From assembly GCA_038503065.1 (NCBI GenBank), contig JBCAMK010000002.1, positions 496,001-560,000 of the forward strand: DNA of 64,000 nucleotides. The letters run 5' to 3'. This DNA comes from Paragyromitra xinjiangensis. Taxonomy: Eukaryota; Ascomycota; Pezizomycetes; Pezizales; Discinaceae. Shown here piece by piece: positions 24,052-34,469 of this stretch. Each line of letters begins with the position of its first letter. Within the stretch, counting starts at the first letter, position 1. Both the position numbers and the translations under genes were made by a program. The notes beneath the pieces are model-generated. The model made no database searches, was not told where the DNA came from, and was given only the letters and a program-made list of their open reading frames with translations.

Positions 24052-26779
24052 ATGGCCGCCATGCTTGACGGAATGCAAACAGACTCCCGGGATAAAGATA
24101 CTCGAGTGGAAGATTACCTAAACGATAAGTTTCAAACCTTAGGTGACCTCGAAAATCTTGACACACTCCTCACAACCGTTCAAACACAGCAATCGCAGCT
24201 TCGAGACCAGGTACGTCACTAGGGCCCCAGGGTATATCGCTAGCTAATGGGGGGTATCTTCAGCTTCAGCAAGCCGAAACGAGGGCTGAAAAAGCTCGTA
24301 CCGCTGCCAAAGAACATTCACAAAACGTCCTGATACAAGCACAGTTATTCCAGCAAGAACAAGAGGATATCGACCGCCGCCTACAAGCCACCACTACATC
24401 AGAAACAGCCCAAGATGCTGCACGGGATTTTGAAGCTAGTATGGAAAAGTTACGGAGGTTGGATGTGGCAAAGGGATATATCTCCCTGATCGTTGAGGTC
24501 AATGAGCTCTCCGAGGACGCCAGAAAACAAATCCAGAGTGATCCTAAAGCTGCCTTGGTCCCCTATAATAAGCTACAACATCTATCAAAGTCTCTCAAGA
24601 TTCGCCACGAAGGCTCTGAGAGCGCTGCGGTACACTTGGTTGATTTTGTTGAGGAGACCACCAACACCCTGTGGGATGAGATGAAGAGTAAGCTCGGAGG
24701 GGAATTCCAAGAAGTGCTAGGGAAGATGGGCTGGCCGACACCAACAGCGGATTTAAATAAGTTTCCAGAGTTCCATAAGGGCTTCGAGAAATTATTAATT
24801 CTACAGGAACCGTATGTTACTACCACGCCTCGCGCATATTTCTACGTAGACTTACCATAGTACAGCGAGATTGAGTTAGGACTAAAGGATAAACCATTGT
24901 TACCCCTCGAGGTCCTGGTAAAACCATTAGGGCTGAGATTTAGATATCATTTCGAGGGTGACAAACAAACAAATCGTATTGACAAGGTAGGCCCTCCCCT
25001 GGCCAAATCTTGTTTCTACAGACTTGGGATACTAAAACATTTTCGTAATAGCCCGAATGGTTTCTTTCGCAACTAATAACCTTAATAACCACTTATACTC
25101 CTTTCTTCTCTTCCTCCATTCAACCTCTCCTGTCGATCTCCGAAAATCCACGCATCTCTTCCCGCGACGCCGTTAATGAATTCATCACTGCGATTCTACC
25201 GATTCTTCGGCGTAAGATCCACAACCTACTTCCACAGATTCTAGACCAGGCACAGCTATTAAGCCATTTTATTCATGAAATGATCAAGTTTGATACTGTA
25301 CTCAGGGACGAATTTTCCTATGTCCCTTACGGGGAAAGGGGCTGGAAAGGCATCACACATGAAGTTCTCACACTGGAGAATGGATTTACTGGATGGATAA
25401 AGGTAGAAAAAGAATGTAAGTTCCGATATCTTCCCGGATGCTCCATTTCCTTCCACATTAATCACAATCGCATATGATTAGTTGCTCTGTCGAGATACCA
25501 CAATATTCTCAGTGCCGATGATGCTTGGGTTATCGACTACGACAGCGCAGACCCGAATGACACAAAACCAACAAAATCAGCAATCAGACTGAAAGATCTT
25601 CTGGAGACTATCACGGATCGATACCGCCCCCTGACTTCTTTCAGTCAGCGCCTCCGCTTTCTGATAGATATCCAAATTTCCATTTTGGACCAGTATCACG
25701 ACCGACTTCAGTCTAGTGTTGAAGCTTTCAAGATGCTTTCATCATCGATTGCTAGGGCTGTTCAAGGAACGAGCAGAGAGGAGCTCCAATCCCTTTCTGG
25801 TATCAACGGGCTAGAAAGACTTTGTAAAGTTTATGGTAGTGCTATGTTTCTCGAGAACTGTATGCGAGATTGGGGCGAAAATATTGTATGTTCAGAAATT
25901 CCCGAGTTCTCCAGCGCAAAAATATTAGCCTGAATCTTGTCTGACTGCCTTATAGTTTTTTCTAGAGCTCTGGGAAGAATTACAGACTCGGGCCCAGAAA
26001 GCACAGCAAAGTAACTCAAACAAGTCTTTGACTGGTACTATGAACGTAGCAGAGGTTGCCAGTGTCACTAGTAGCGCAGTTGTTTCTGGGGATGACGATG
26101 GCGCATTGTTTGATGAGACTGCAGGAGCTTACAAGCTCCTCCGCACCAGAACAGAAGAAATGATTGCAGAATTGTTAGTGGGAAACATGAAAGAGGAGTT
26201 AAGAGCTTATTCGAGAATGTTTGTCTATCTTTCTCTACTAGGCCAGATTTATTATTACTTACGCTTACCGTCTGAAATAGAACTCTTTGGTCGTCTATTG
26301 ATATGGATAGAACCGACTCCACCATCTCACCTGAGATCGCTCCAGCGGTGGCAATGCTCAACACTTTTCTCGCATTTCTCTCGAAAACCCTTGCAACGGC
26401 AGTTTTTAGGAGGGTTTTCCGTAAGCTTGGAGCGGGAATACAAAGCTGGATGTGGGACTATGTGATTACGCGGAACCAATTTTCGTCCGCAGGTGGTAAA
26501 CAATTCTCAAGTGATATGTTTGAGATTTGGAATGTCTCCTCTAGATACATCGAGGATCCGGCAGCATCGACCAAAAAGCTGAAGGATGCTTGTACTTTGC
26601 TTACCTTGCCGACGCGTGTGGATGAGGCGGAAGTAACGCCAGTGTTGAGGGATGTAGTCAAAGCTGTGTTTGAGGATAATGATAAGGCAAGAGATACACT
26701 GGGGAGATTGGAATTGACAAATATCTCGGTCAGCGATGCAAGAGCTGTGTTGCAAAGAAGGGTTGAGGCTTGGGCTTAA
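24052..26779 (+). CDS. TIP20: RINT-1/Tip20 family vesicle-tethering protein
   Basis: Seven exons (24052-24210, 24264-24811, 24866-24986, 25052-25415, 25482-25885, 25956-26218, 26281-26779) give 785 aa, close to human RINT1 length. The N-terminal 130 residues form a coiled coil (QQAETRAEKARTAAKEHSQN). The RINT1/TIP1 domain follows, with LGLRFRYHFEGDKQTNRIDK, PEWFLSQLI, DAWVIDYD and LSKTLATAVFRRVFRKLG as typical blocks. The protein is a subunit of the Dsl1/NRZ complex that tethers Golgi-derived COPI vesicles at the ER. The sixth intron (26219-26280, GTTTGT donor) is the least certain junction; the rest are clear. The symbol follows yeast usage; the protein itself resembles the wider RINT-1 family. 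Confidence 0.9.
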
Positions 26780-27369
26780 TTTTTAAGTTTCTTATCAAGT
26801 TTGCATAAAAAAGTTATTCCTCTCGACCAGTTTGAATAGGGAAAACCATTTAAATAATAAATAAAAGCCTCTGTTGATTAACAAACTTTAAAAGCTTTGG
26901 GGTACTGGGCCTCAGTCTAAAGTCATTCCTGGGACTGGCCCGCAGCAAGCATTTTGTGGTAACAACGCCCAAAATACAACCTCGTTGCGCCTCCTGCTTT
27001 GACAATATATCTTATGTACTTAATGATATATTTATCTACCTTTCTATCAACACATGCTGTCTGCTGGAGAGGAGCGAGTGATAGCATATGACTGCTTCGA
27101 CACTCTTCCGAAAGGTGAACCTCGGCCCACCCGGATGCTAACCACATGCCCAAAAGCAATCGCCCCTTGGGCTTCGGAATGACGTCATTAAAACACATCA
27201 AAAATTATAGTAAATGGGGTTTAGTGAGGTGGAGGCTGGCTTTTTTTTGGTCTAAAATTTTCTAGTATATCTTGGCACGCCTTGGCGCTGGGCGACCTGC
27301 TTTAAATGTTTGCACAACGCCTGTGAGAAACATCAATTCTCCGCCACCGGCCACCAGGCCACTGTCACC
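26780..27369. promoter_or_regulatory. intergenic region upstream of TAF1
   Basis: It holds the TIP20/RINT1 3' end and the TAF1 promoter. A T-run lies near 27241. A minimal upstream ORF (27306-27326: ATG, five more codons, TGA) precedes the TAF1 start by about 45 bases. No gene is seen. Confidence 0.45.
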
Positions 27370-30300
27370 ATGCCCCGCCAAAATTCAGCATCTGGTGAGT
27401 CTGATTATGATCAGGACGATATCCTCATCAACAAAATTTTGAATGGAGCAGAGGAAGGAGAACCACTTGATTTCGAGAATATTGGCGATACTGTTGGAAA
27501 AGTGGACGATGCTGTGGATTACGAAAACATATCTGATGATGATCTACTTCCGGATGAAGAGTCTCCAGGACCATCTGACGCTATTAGAGATCCTGATGAA
27601 ACCAGTGATGGAGATATATCGGATTTTATGAAGGAGGGCGAAGAAGGAGCTGGTGGTTGTTCAGAAGGCGACTTGGATGATTTATTTGGAGATTCAGATC
27701 TCGTGGATGATAAAATGGAGCTTGGAACAGAAGCTTTAGACATTGATCTCCTTCTCGGAGATTTACAGGATGGTATCTCACCGTCGATTCTGGCTGCGGC
27801 AGATGAAGAGATGCTTGATTCTCAAGATAGTCCTCCAGTGGATATGGATGTGGAGATGGTAAGCCCAATTCGCCCGAAACAACTCAGACCACAAGATCTT
27901 GTCAAGCAATACTTCCCCGATTTTGCGCCGCATAAGATTCTGTCTTTTATCTCGTTATTCCAATCGAAGCCTACAACCTTGTCCATCCCGCACTTCGATC
28001 CACCAGCGGTTTGTGTCCCAACAAAGAAACTTGAGATGGCTGCAGACGACCGAGGCTGTTTCCTCGGAGCCCTTACCAAAATCCCAGGGGAGAGTAGAGG
28101 AGTTATCGTGATTCCGCGGGAGGCCGAAGGTATGGAACTAGATGCAAGAGAGAATATAGAAAATATGTCACAAGAAATAGCCTTTGAGAGAGATCTCGTG
28201 CTTGCCTGTGAAGACTGGGATAGCAAGGTGGATGCGATGATGGCTACTCCACCCGCTTCGCCAAGGCAGAAGAGGACCTATAATGCAGAAATTGGAGAGG
28301 ATATCACCCATGGTTCTTGTTCAAATAAGGTGAGCATTTACGCACGAATCACTACAGTTTCCTTTAACTGAAGCAAGTTATGTACAGCGTATGAAATACG
28401 TAAAGAATTTTATCGATGATCTCCCAGACTCATGGCTAGATGAAGATGCTATCTTTAGTGGTGATTTAACATCCATATGTGCTAAAGTTACACTTGATCT
28501 CAATGATCCCCATCTTTTGGTTGACATTTGCCAACCTAATCAGCCTTTGCGTACCCGTCGGATTGGCGGTGAATTCAGGCGCCGTGCCAACAGGGATCTC
28601 ACCCAGAGATACAACATTAGCAACGATGAGGCATATGACTTGATGAAGAAAGGAATTTCTCAAAATCAAGTTCGGGGCGCCATTGGCCATTTAGAGATCG
28701 AGCATAGTATGCCAGCTTTAAGGCATCAGTTTCCATACGTGAGTACTCTGTCACTCGCATAATATCATACCCTACTAATGTCACAACCATGTAGTACAAA
28801 GAAAGACTGTCAGTCAAGGAGTCTAGAGAATATCACCGCCGCCCTATGGCATTCCAGATCAATCAAGAACTTCGATTTTTCAGGGTTGAGCATCGGAAGG
28901 GGAAGACGTATCGCAAGATACCCGTCCAAAATGTTCTCAAGACGACCAAAGACCTCTCGCTCAGGGATGATGTCCCGTTTGTTTTATTGGAACATTCTGA
29001 GGAATATCCCACTGTTCTGTCTAACTTTGGTATGGGGAGCCGGATCATCAATTACTACCGTCGTAAAGGCCCCGATGATAATTCACGCCCTAAACGCGAT
29101 ATCGGTGAAACCCAGGTGCTTTTGAACCAAGATCGATCTCCCTTCTGGAATTTCGGCACTGTTGATCCAGGAGAGACTGTGCCTGCGCTTTACAATGGCA
29201 TGATCCGCGCACCTATCTTCCAACAGCCTATAAGGCCAACAGATTTCTTGATCGTCAGAAATCAAAATAGTAGAGAGAGTCATTATTTCATGAGAAATAT
29301 TCAGCATCTATTCGTGGTTGGCCAACACTTGCCAGTGACAGAGGTCCCAGGACCACATTCTAGGAGAACCACTACCGCCGCAAGGAACAGGCTTAAAATG
29401 GTTTGCTATCGTATTCTTAACCGCAAAAAAGACAACACCATGACCCCAAAGGAGATTGGACCTCACTACCCCGAGAGTACCGAACTGCAGAATCGTCAAA
29501 GAGTTAAGGATGTTCTTGAGCGTGTTGGCAACGGGCTTTGGAAGATGAGACCTGGGGAAAATTATCATGACGAGGTAGCCATCAGGAACATGATAAAACC
29601 GGAAGAGTTGTGTTTGCTTGAAGCAATGCAGGTGGGGGTTCGGAATCTGGCAGATGCAGGGTATGCCAAGTCCCTCGAGGAGGATGAAGAATGCGAGAAA
29701 GGTATGAGGAGCTACGAGCAGCGATTGAGCCCTTGGATGACAACAAAGAACTTCATCGAGGCGACCCAAGGGAAAGCTATGTTGCAGCTTCATGGGGAAG
29801 GGGATCCGACTGGTCGTGGTGAAGCGTTCAGTTTTATCAAGACAACAATGAAAGGTGGGTTTAGAGCTATTGGGGAGAGTGTCAACGCAAATATGGACAA
29901 AGAACGTATAAAAGAGCTTGGTGGACATCAATACAATGTAGCACGTCAGCAGAGAGAGTATACGGAAGCTATAGCTCGCACCTGGAAAGCCCAGAAGAGT
30001 AGTCTTAGCCTCACGGAACCGCCAGAACTAGAAATTGAGGATGCCGAACGAGATGACCAAGGAGAAGATTTATTCGAGGAAGGAAGATTATCAATGCTTG
30101 ATGACGAAACGACCAGTCAGTTTACGAGATTTAGTGCGGCAAACCAAGGGACTAAGGTGCTGAAGATTATGAGGGAGGTTAGAAATGTTCGGGGAGAGAT
30201 AGGACGTGTAGAGGAGATCATCACAGATCCAAAAGTTATTAGAATGTATATCCGGAGACGGAGGGAGGCCAATGCTGAGCGAACTAAGTATGAAAAAATT

Positions 30301-30857
30301 GCAATTTTACCAAGCGGATATCTTACTAAATTCTAACGCTGCTTAGGGTCGAGCAAATTGTTCCTACTGGCAATAATCAGGAAGATGAAATCAATAAGCA
30401 AAGGTTTGCCACTCAATTCGTGTTCGAGAGTAATCTGTCGGGATGTAGCTAACGGGTAGTATAGACTTCGCGACGAACTCGCTCGCCTCCAACGAAATAA
30501 AGAACGTCGTGAGCTCCGCGAACGGCAAGCGAAAAGAAATAACTCCGTCACTCCGTCTGGAAATTTCATATCGCCTGGTGGCATGTCTCCGGACGACACT
30601 CCCAGACCAAAGAAGTTAGCTTCTGGGAAAGGAACCACGAACAGAAGATGCGCAAACTGTGGACAAGCCGGGCACATTCGTGAGTCTTGTTTCTCCCATA
30701 TTAGAGTTATGGTAGCTTATTTTCACAATATCTAGGCACGAATAGGAAAGTATGCCCAAAACTCAATGGAAGTTGGGAACAGCTGGGCATGAGTCCGCCT
30801 CCAATGGATCAAGATCGGCAGCGGTCCGTATCTGTGTCGACACCTGTGAGCTCTTAA
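27370..30857 (+). CDS. TAF1: TFIID subunit 1 (TAF1)
   Basis: Six exons (27370-28329, 28388-28738, 28795-30287, 30347-30403, 30465-30679, 30736-30857) give 1065 aa. The first ~180 residues are very acidic, like the TBP-binding N-terminal region of TAF1. The central domain (about residues 370-850, DUF3591, the TAF7-contacting core) has the conserved GRRIG-like RTRRIGGEFRRRANRDL, RPMAFQINQELRFF, YYRRKGPDD, FLIVRNQ and ARNRLKMVCYRILNRKKDN blocks. A Lys/Arg-rich coiled segment and a CANCGQAGHIRTNRKVC zinc knuckle (about 1015-1031) close the protein. There are no bromodomains, as in other fungal TAF1. It scaffolds TFIID at RNA polymerase II promoters. The third intron uses the donor within CTAA|GTATGA, which keeps phase. 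Confidence 0.93.
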
Positions 30858-31147
30858 TTGGGCCTTTTACTGCATTCTTTGTTTTGTATAGAGTTTTCAA
30901 TGTCGGGTTTTCTTAGGGTATGGGCTTTTTTACCTTATTTTTCGTTATTCGAGATACCTTGAGATGTACGGATGCTAGAGTCAAGTTAGAATTCTTATTG
31001 GTGGAGAGATAGGATTGGAGTTTGGTTGGTTTTGTTTTTCGAAAAGTTAATCCTCTACATACATGTATCCCTAATGCGCTGGAATTGTACTAAATAGGTC
31101 ACTGAGACGAATCAGATTGCGCCACTAGGGAACTTGTGCTCAGAGTC

Positions 31148-31261
31148 ATTGCTAGTCTGCCCGTAGGATGAATACCCATAAAGGGTCTATCCTTATTTTG
31201 AAGATATAGTTTTCAGAATTAAATTCATTATTAAAAAAAAAAAAAAAAATTGCTAGTCTGC
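31148..31261 (+). mobile_element. short poly(A)-tailed retro-insertion with 13-bp target-site duplication
   Basis: The 13 bases ATTGCTAGTCTGC occur at 31148-31160 and again at 31249-31261. Between them lie about 88 bases ending in a run of 17 A (the last A is shared with the second copy). This is the hallmark of target-primed reverse transcription: a short RNA, or the truncated 3' end of a longer one, inserted in + orientation by a LINE-type machinery. The insert itself (starting CCGTAGGATGAATACCC) is not recognised. Confidence 0.8.
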
Positions 31262-31287
31262 GTCATACCATGGGCACACGCTTGAAT

Positions 31288-31305
31288 CGCCAAGACGTCT
31301 TGGCG
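31288..31305. promoter_or_regulatory. perfect 18-bp palindrome in RAD52 upstream region
   Basis: CGCCAAGACGTCTTGGCG is fully self-complementary and is followed by GCG-rich sequence (GCGTAGAGCGCG). It lies about 200 bases before the RAD52 ATG. It may be a dimer binding site; the core GACGTC resembles CRE-type sites. Function is inferred only from symmetry and position. Confidence 0.5.
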
Positions 31306-31501
31306 CGTAGAGCGCGTTCCTTCATCACGTCGCCCCCGTTTGCTCTTTCATGTTCCCCGCAAGAGCTCCAACAACCTCCCATCTCACCATTTTCATTGTC
31401 TTACCAGCTCTATACCTTACTTGCTTTCGATTCTAGGGGCTTCGGAAACACCAGTTTAAGATACCCAAGAGTGATTGTCGCCCCTCCGCAACCGACCCAC
31501 G

Positions 31502-33616
31502 ATGCACCCCGGCGACCAGCATAAAGGCCTCGCCAATCCATTCGACGAGACTAAAATCTCAGCTTATACCGCTATCGAAATCGCTACTCTTCAAGCAAAA
31601 CTTGACCAGCAGCTCGGCCCAGAGTTTATCTCTTCACGACCGGGTCCTTCCGGGAAGAAGATACACTACTTGCAGGCGGACAAATGTATCAATCTTGCGA
31701 ATGAAGTCTTTGGTTTTAATGGATGGTCTTCAACCGTTAAAGGTATCGAACTTGATTTTGTATGGCCCTAGTCTAGCCTTGATCTGAATAGGAAAATAGG
31801 TTTTGCTAATAGCTGTTTCCTAGCTTGATCAAAAGGATGGGAAATGGAATATCGGGTTATCTGTGACCGTAAGGATTACGTTAAAAGATGGAACTTTTCA
31901 CGAGGTATTTCGTGACCCAAAATCCTTGGAAGGGATGCATTGAAGAAACCATGCTAATGAATGTTGCCAGGACGTTGGATATGGGACTATGGATAACGGA
32001 AAAACCAAGGCGCAAGTATTCGAGAAGGCCAAAAAGGAGGGGACCACGGATGCACTCAAGCGAGCATTGCGCAACTTTGGAAATGTTCTTGGGAACTGCT
32101 TGCACGACAAAGATTATATGGGAAAGGTGGTCAAGTTGAAGGTCCCACCAGTATGTTGAGCTAGTCCAATCACTAGCCATTTAAACCTGACATTGGATAT
32201 AGCATCGCTTTGATGAGAAAAAATTACATCGGCACCGCGAATTTACACCCCAAATCAAGAAAGAGCCCTTAGTTGGGCCAGCAGACTTCTCAGGCCCGCC
32301 ATCTCGGGACTCAACGGTTTTTAATCCCCCCATTGAAGAAAGACCACAAGGTATATAAAATAGTTTTCATTTATAACAATTACCTATGGCTTACTTAGCA
32401 CAGAATCACCGGAAAATTTCGATGAGTACGGAGGTGATGAATTTGAAGAATTGGGAATATTTGGGGGTGGGAGTGATCCATTTGACGATTTGATGCCTGA
32501 TGAAATAGCTGTAGATTTCAGGTACATTCTCTTGGATGTCATGGAGACTCAGTACTAATTAGACCCAGTGATGAAAGTGTTCGAGGGCCAACTCCCCCGA
32601 ATGCACCAACAGTCACCAATATGACTAAAGGTCAATACAATTCGGGTTATGCCAACCCATCAGCAAATCGCCAAAATCTACAGACACCACAGCCGCAACG
32701 TATCCAACAGGTAAGTCACAATGCCATCACACTAAAACCACAACAACCTCAACCTCAACCATTACAACCCCAGCAATCCCGCCCAGTTCAACCTCCCCAA
32801 TTTCGCCAACCTCAAGCTCAACCGGCTAATCAACGCCAGCCTGTGCAGAGGCCGCAGCCTGGCCCGCCTCAAGTACCTCGCGTTCCTCCCCCACAAGGAG
32901 GTTTTCAAGGATCGCCAACACCAGTAAGAGCACAACCGCCAACAAATCATGGAACGAATTTCCGGAATGTACAACAAGGTATTAACCAAAGGGGTCATCC
33001 ACCACCGCAGCAACAGCAGCAAAACCAGCAGCCGCAAAAATCGCCACCATCAGTTCCAATGATCGCCGCTCCCCAGTTAACCGGACCAGAAACACCCACC
33101 AATCCACCACCCCAAAACCCGCCAGTCGGATTTTTTAGCGGTCGAGCAGTCGTTAATATGGAAGGCGAGCATAAACTCATCCCTGACCAAGCACTGGCAT
33201 TCAACCCCCACCACCAAACTTCAATACCTCGTTCTCATGGCATCGATCACTCAAAGTCTTCTCCAATTCCTCGAAAAGTGCTTTCAGGACCACAAGGACC
33301 TGCTGGTGGTGCATATGTTCGCCCAAACTTTGAGAACCCAAGCCTCAGCACTAATAGGCAAATTGGGATGCCCCCACAAGCTCGTGGTGCTGGATCTTTC
33401 CGGCAGCCAGGCCCAGCAGCTGGGGTAAAGAGACCAGCAGAAGTCACGGCTCAGGGAGGGTAAGGAACTTATTCACGTTGATGTTGATATAGTTACTAAT
33501 ATATGCATAGCAATAACTTTAGGCCTACACTTGGTGATGCTTCAGGAGCGAATCTGAACAAGCAAGCGGCCCCAAACTTTGGGAACGAAACAAAACGGCA
33601 GGCAAGGATGAGCTAA
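31502..33616 (+). CDS. RAD52: homologous recombination protein Rad52
   Basis: Seven exons (31502-31759, 31824-31904, 31971-32150, 32203-32350, 32404-32521, 32563-33459, 33511-33616) give 595 aa. The N-terminal DNA-binding and ring-forming domain (about residues 20-190) is clear: [48 protein letters not shown] and [20 protein letters not shown]. After an acidic segment the C-terminal half is Pro/Gln-rich and disordered, as in other fungal Rad52, and would hold the Rad51 and RPA contacts. Rad52 loads Rad51 on RPA-coated DNA and anneals single strands. An optimal splice donor (CAG|GTAAGT) lies inside the sixth exon at 32711 with an acceptor at 32773; removal of those 63 bases would keep frame and drop 21 residues. 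Confidence 0.93.
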
Positions 33617-34469
33617 ACTGGAGAGGGGGGATTATTGACTGATGGGTGTTTTGGTACTTTTCTTGTTTTTAATATTTCCTCAAACCTCAGGGATAGACTG
33701 GGTGGTGTGCTTTTACACGTTTGCACGTGCGGGCCATGGCGGCGTTTTAGTATATATGGAGTTTTTACTACTAGGCAGTGATGGGGCTATTTCTCATTTA
33801 TATTCGCCGCAAAGTTGGCTTTTGTGCTTTTTTTTTTTAATTCGGATGGGCTCGTGTGGGTTGCGATACTAAATTGGTTATTTGGCATTTATCTAATAAT
33901 GGATGGAAATTTGTTGACCGGACTAGGGGCAAGAAAATATCCTCAAACCTTAGACAGAGATACGTAAAACTACAGGTCTTTTGGTAGAGGTTGTGATAGA
34001 AAGCTGGATGAGTATGTTCTGGACACTAAGGACTTAATGAAGCAAATTAAAAGGTGGGCGCCAGAGTCCCATAGTGAGTGATGAGCTATGGTTAAGACTA
34101 AATGCAAGGGAGAAGTTAACCGCCTCACGAACACTTTAAGTCTGACCTACTGAGCGTCTACTCAGCTCTTGAATTAATACCTAGACCCACGCACTCATCA
34201 AATGTATACAACTTATCTCTATCACCAAAGATATGTAGGACAATTCACCCTACCCCATGGACGTGAGGGAGATACAATGCAATAGAACCGCCACGCAATC
34301 CAATAAACCAGGCAACCAACTCATATCATACAACTTTTGCTACAACGGTAATTATTTATAAGACCCATCCTTGTAAAAAATAAAAAAGTGAAAAAAAAGT
34401 AAAACAAAAAATAAACCCCTTTTCCCAGCCCACAAAAACTGATATCTTTACTCATTATATCGCAATACA
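33617..34469. other. convergent 3' intergenic region, RAD52 / SPT6
   Basis: Two convergent genes end here. T-run near 33827 and A-rich stretches at 34374-34415 fit 3' UTR and polyadenylation regions. A 76-codon + strand ORF at 33642 is hydrophobic by T-richness and is not supported as a gene. Confidence 0.5.

Larger units (their letters stand above)
30858..31501. promoter_or_regulatory. intergenic region upstream of RAD52
   Basis: It contains the TAF1 3' end, a TACATGTA octamer (31060-31067), a short poly(A) retro-insertion with target-site duplication, and, downstream of that, a perfect 18-bp palindrome. An ORF beginning at ATG 31270 runs over the RAD52 start in another frame. Confidence 0.5.

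Noticed and set aside
30288..30346. non-canonical GC-AG intron at the end of TAF1 exon 3
   Set aside because: A standard GT donor eight codons earlier (CTAA|GTATGA) gives correct phase and a better match to the TAF1 family, so no GC donor is needed.
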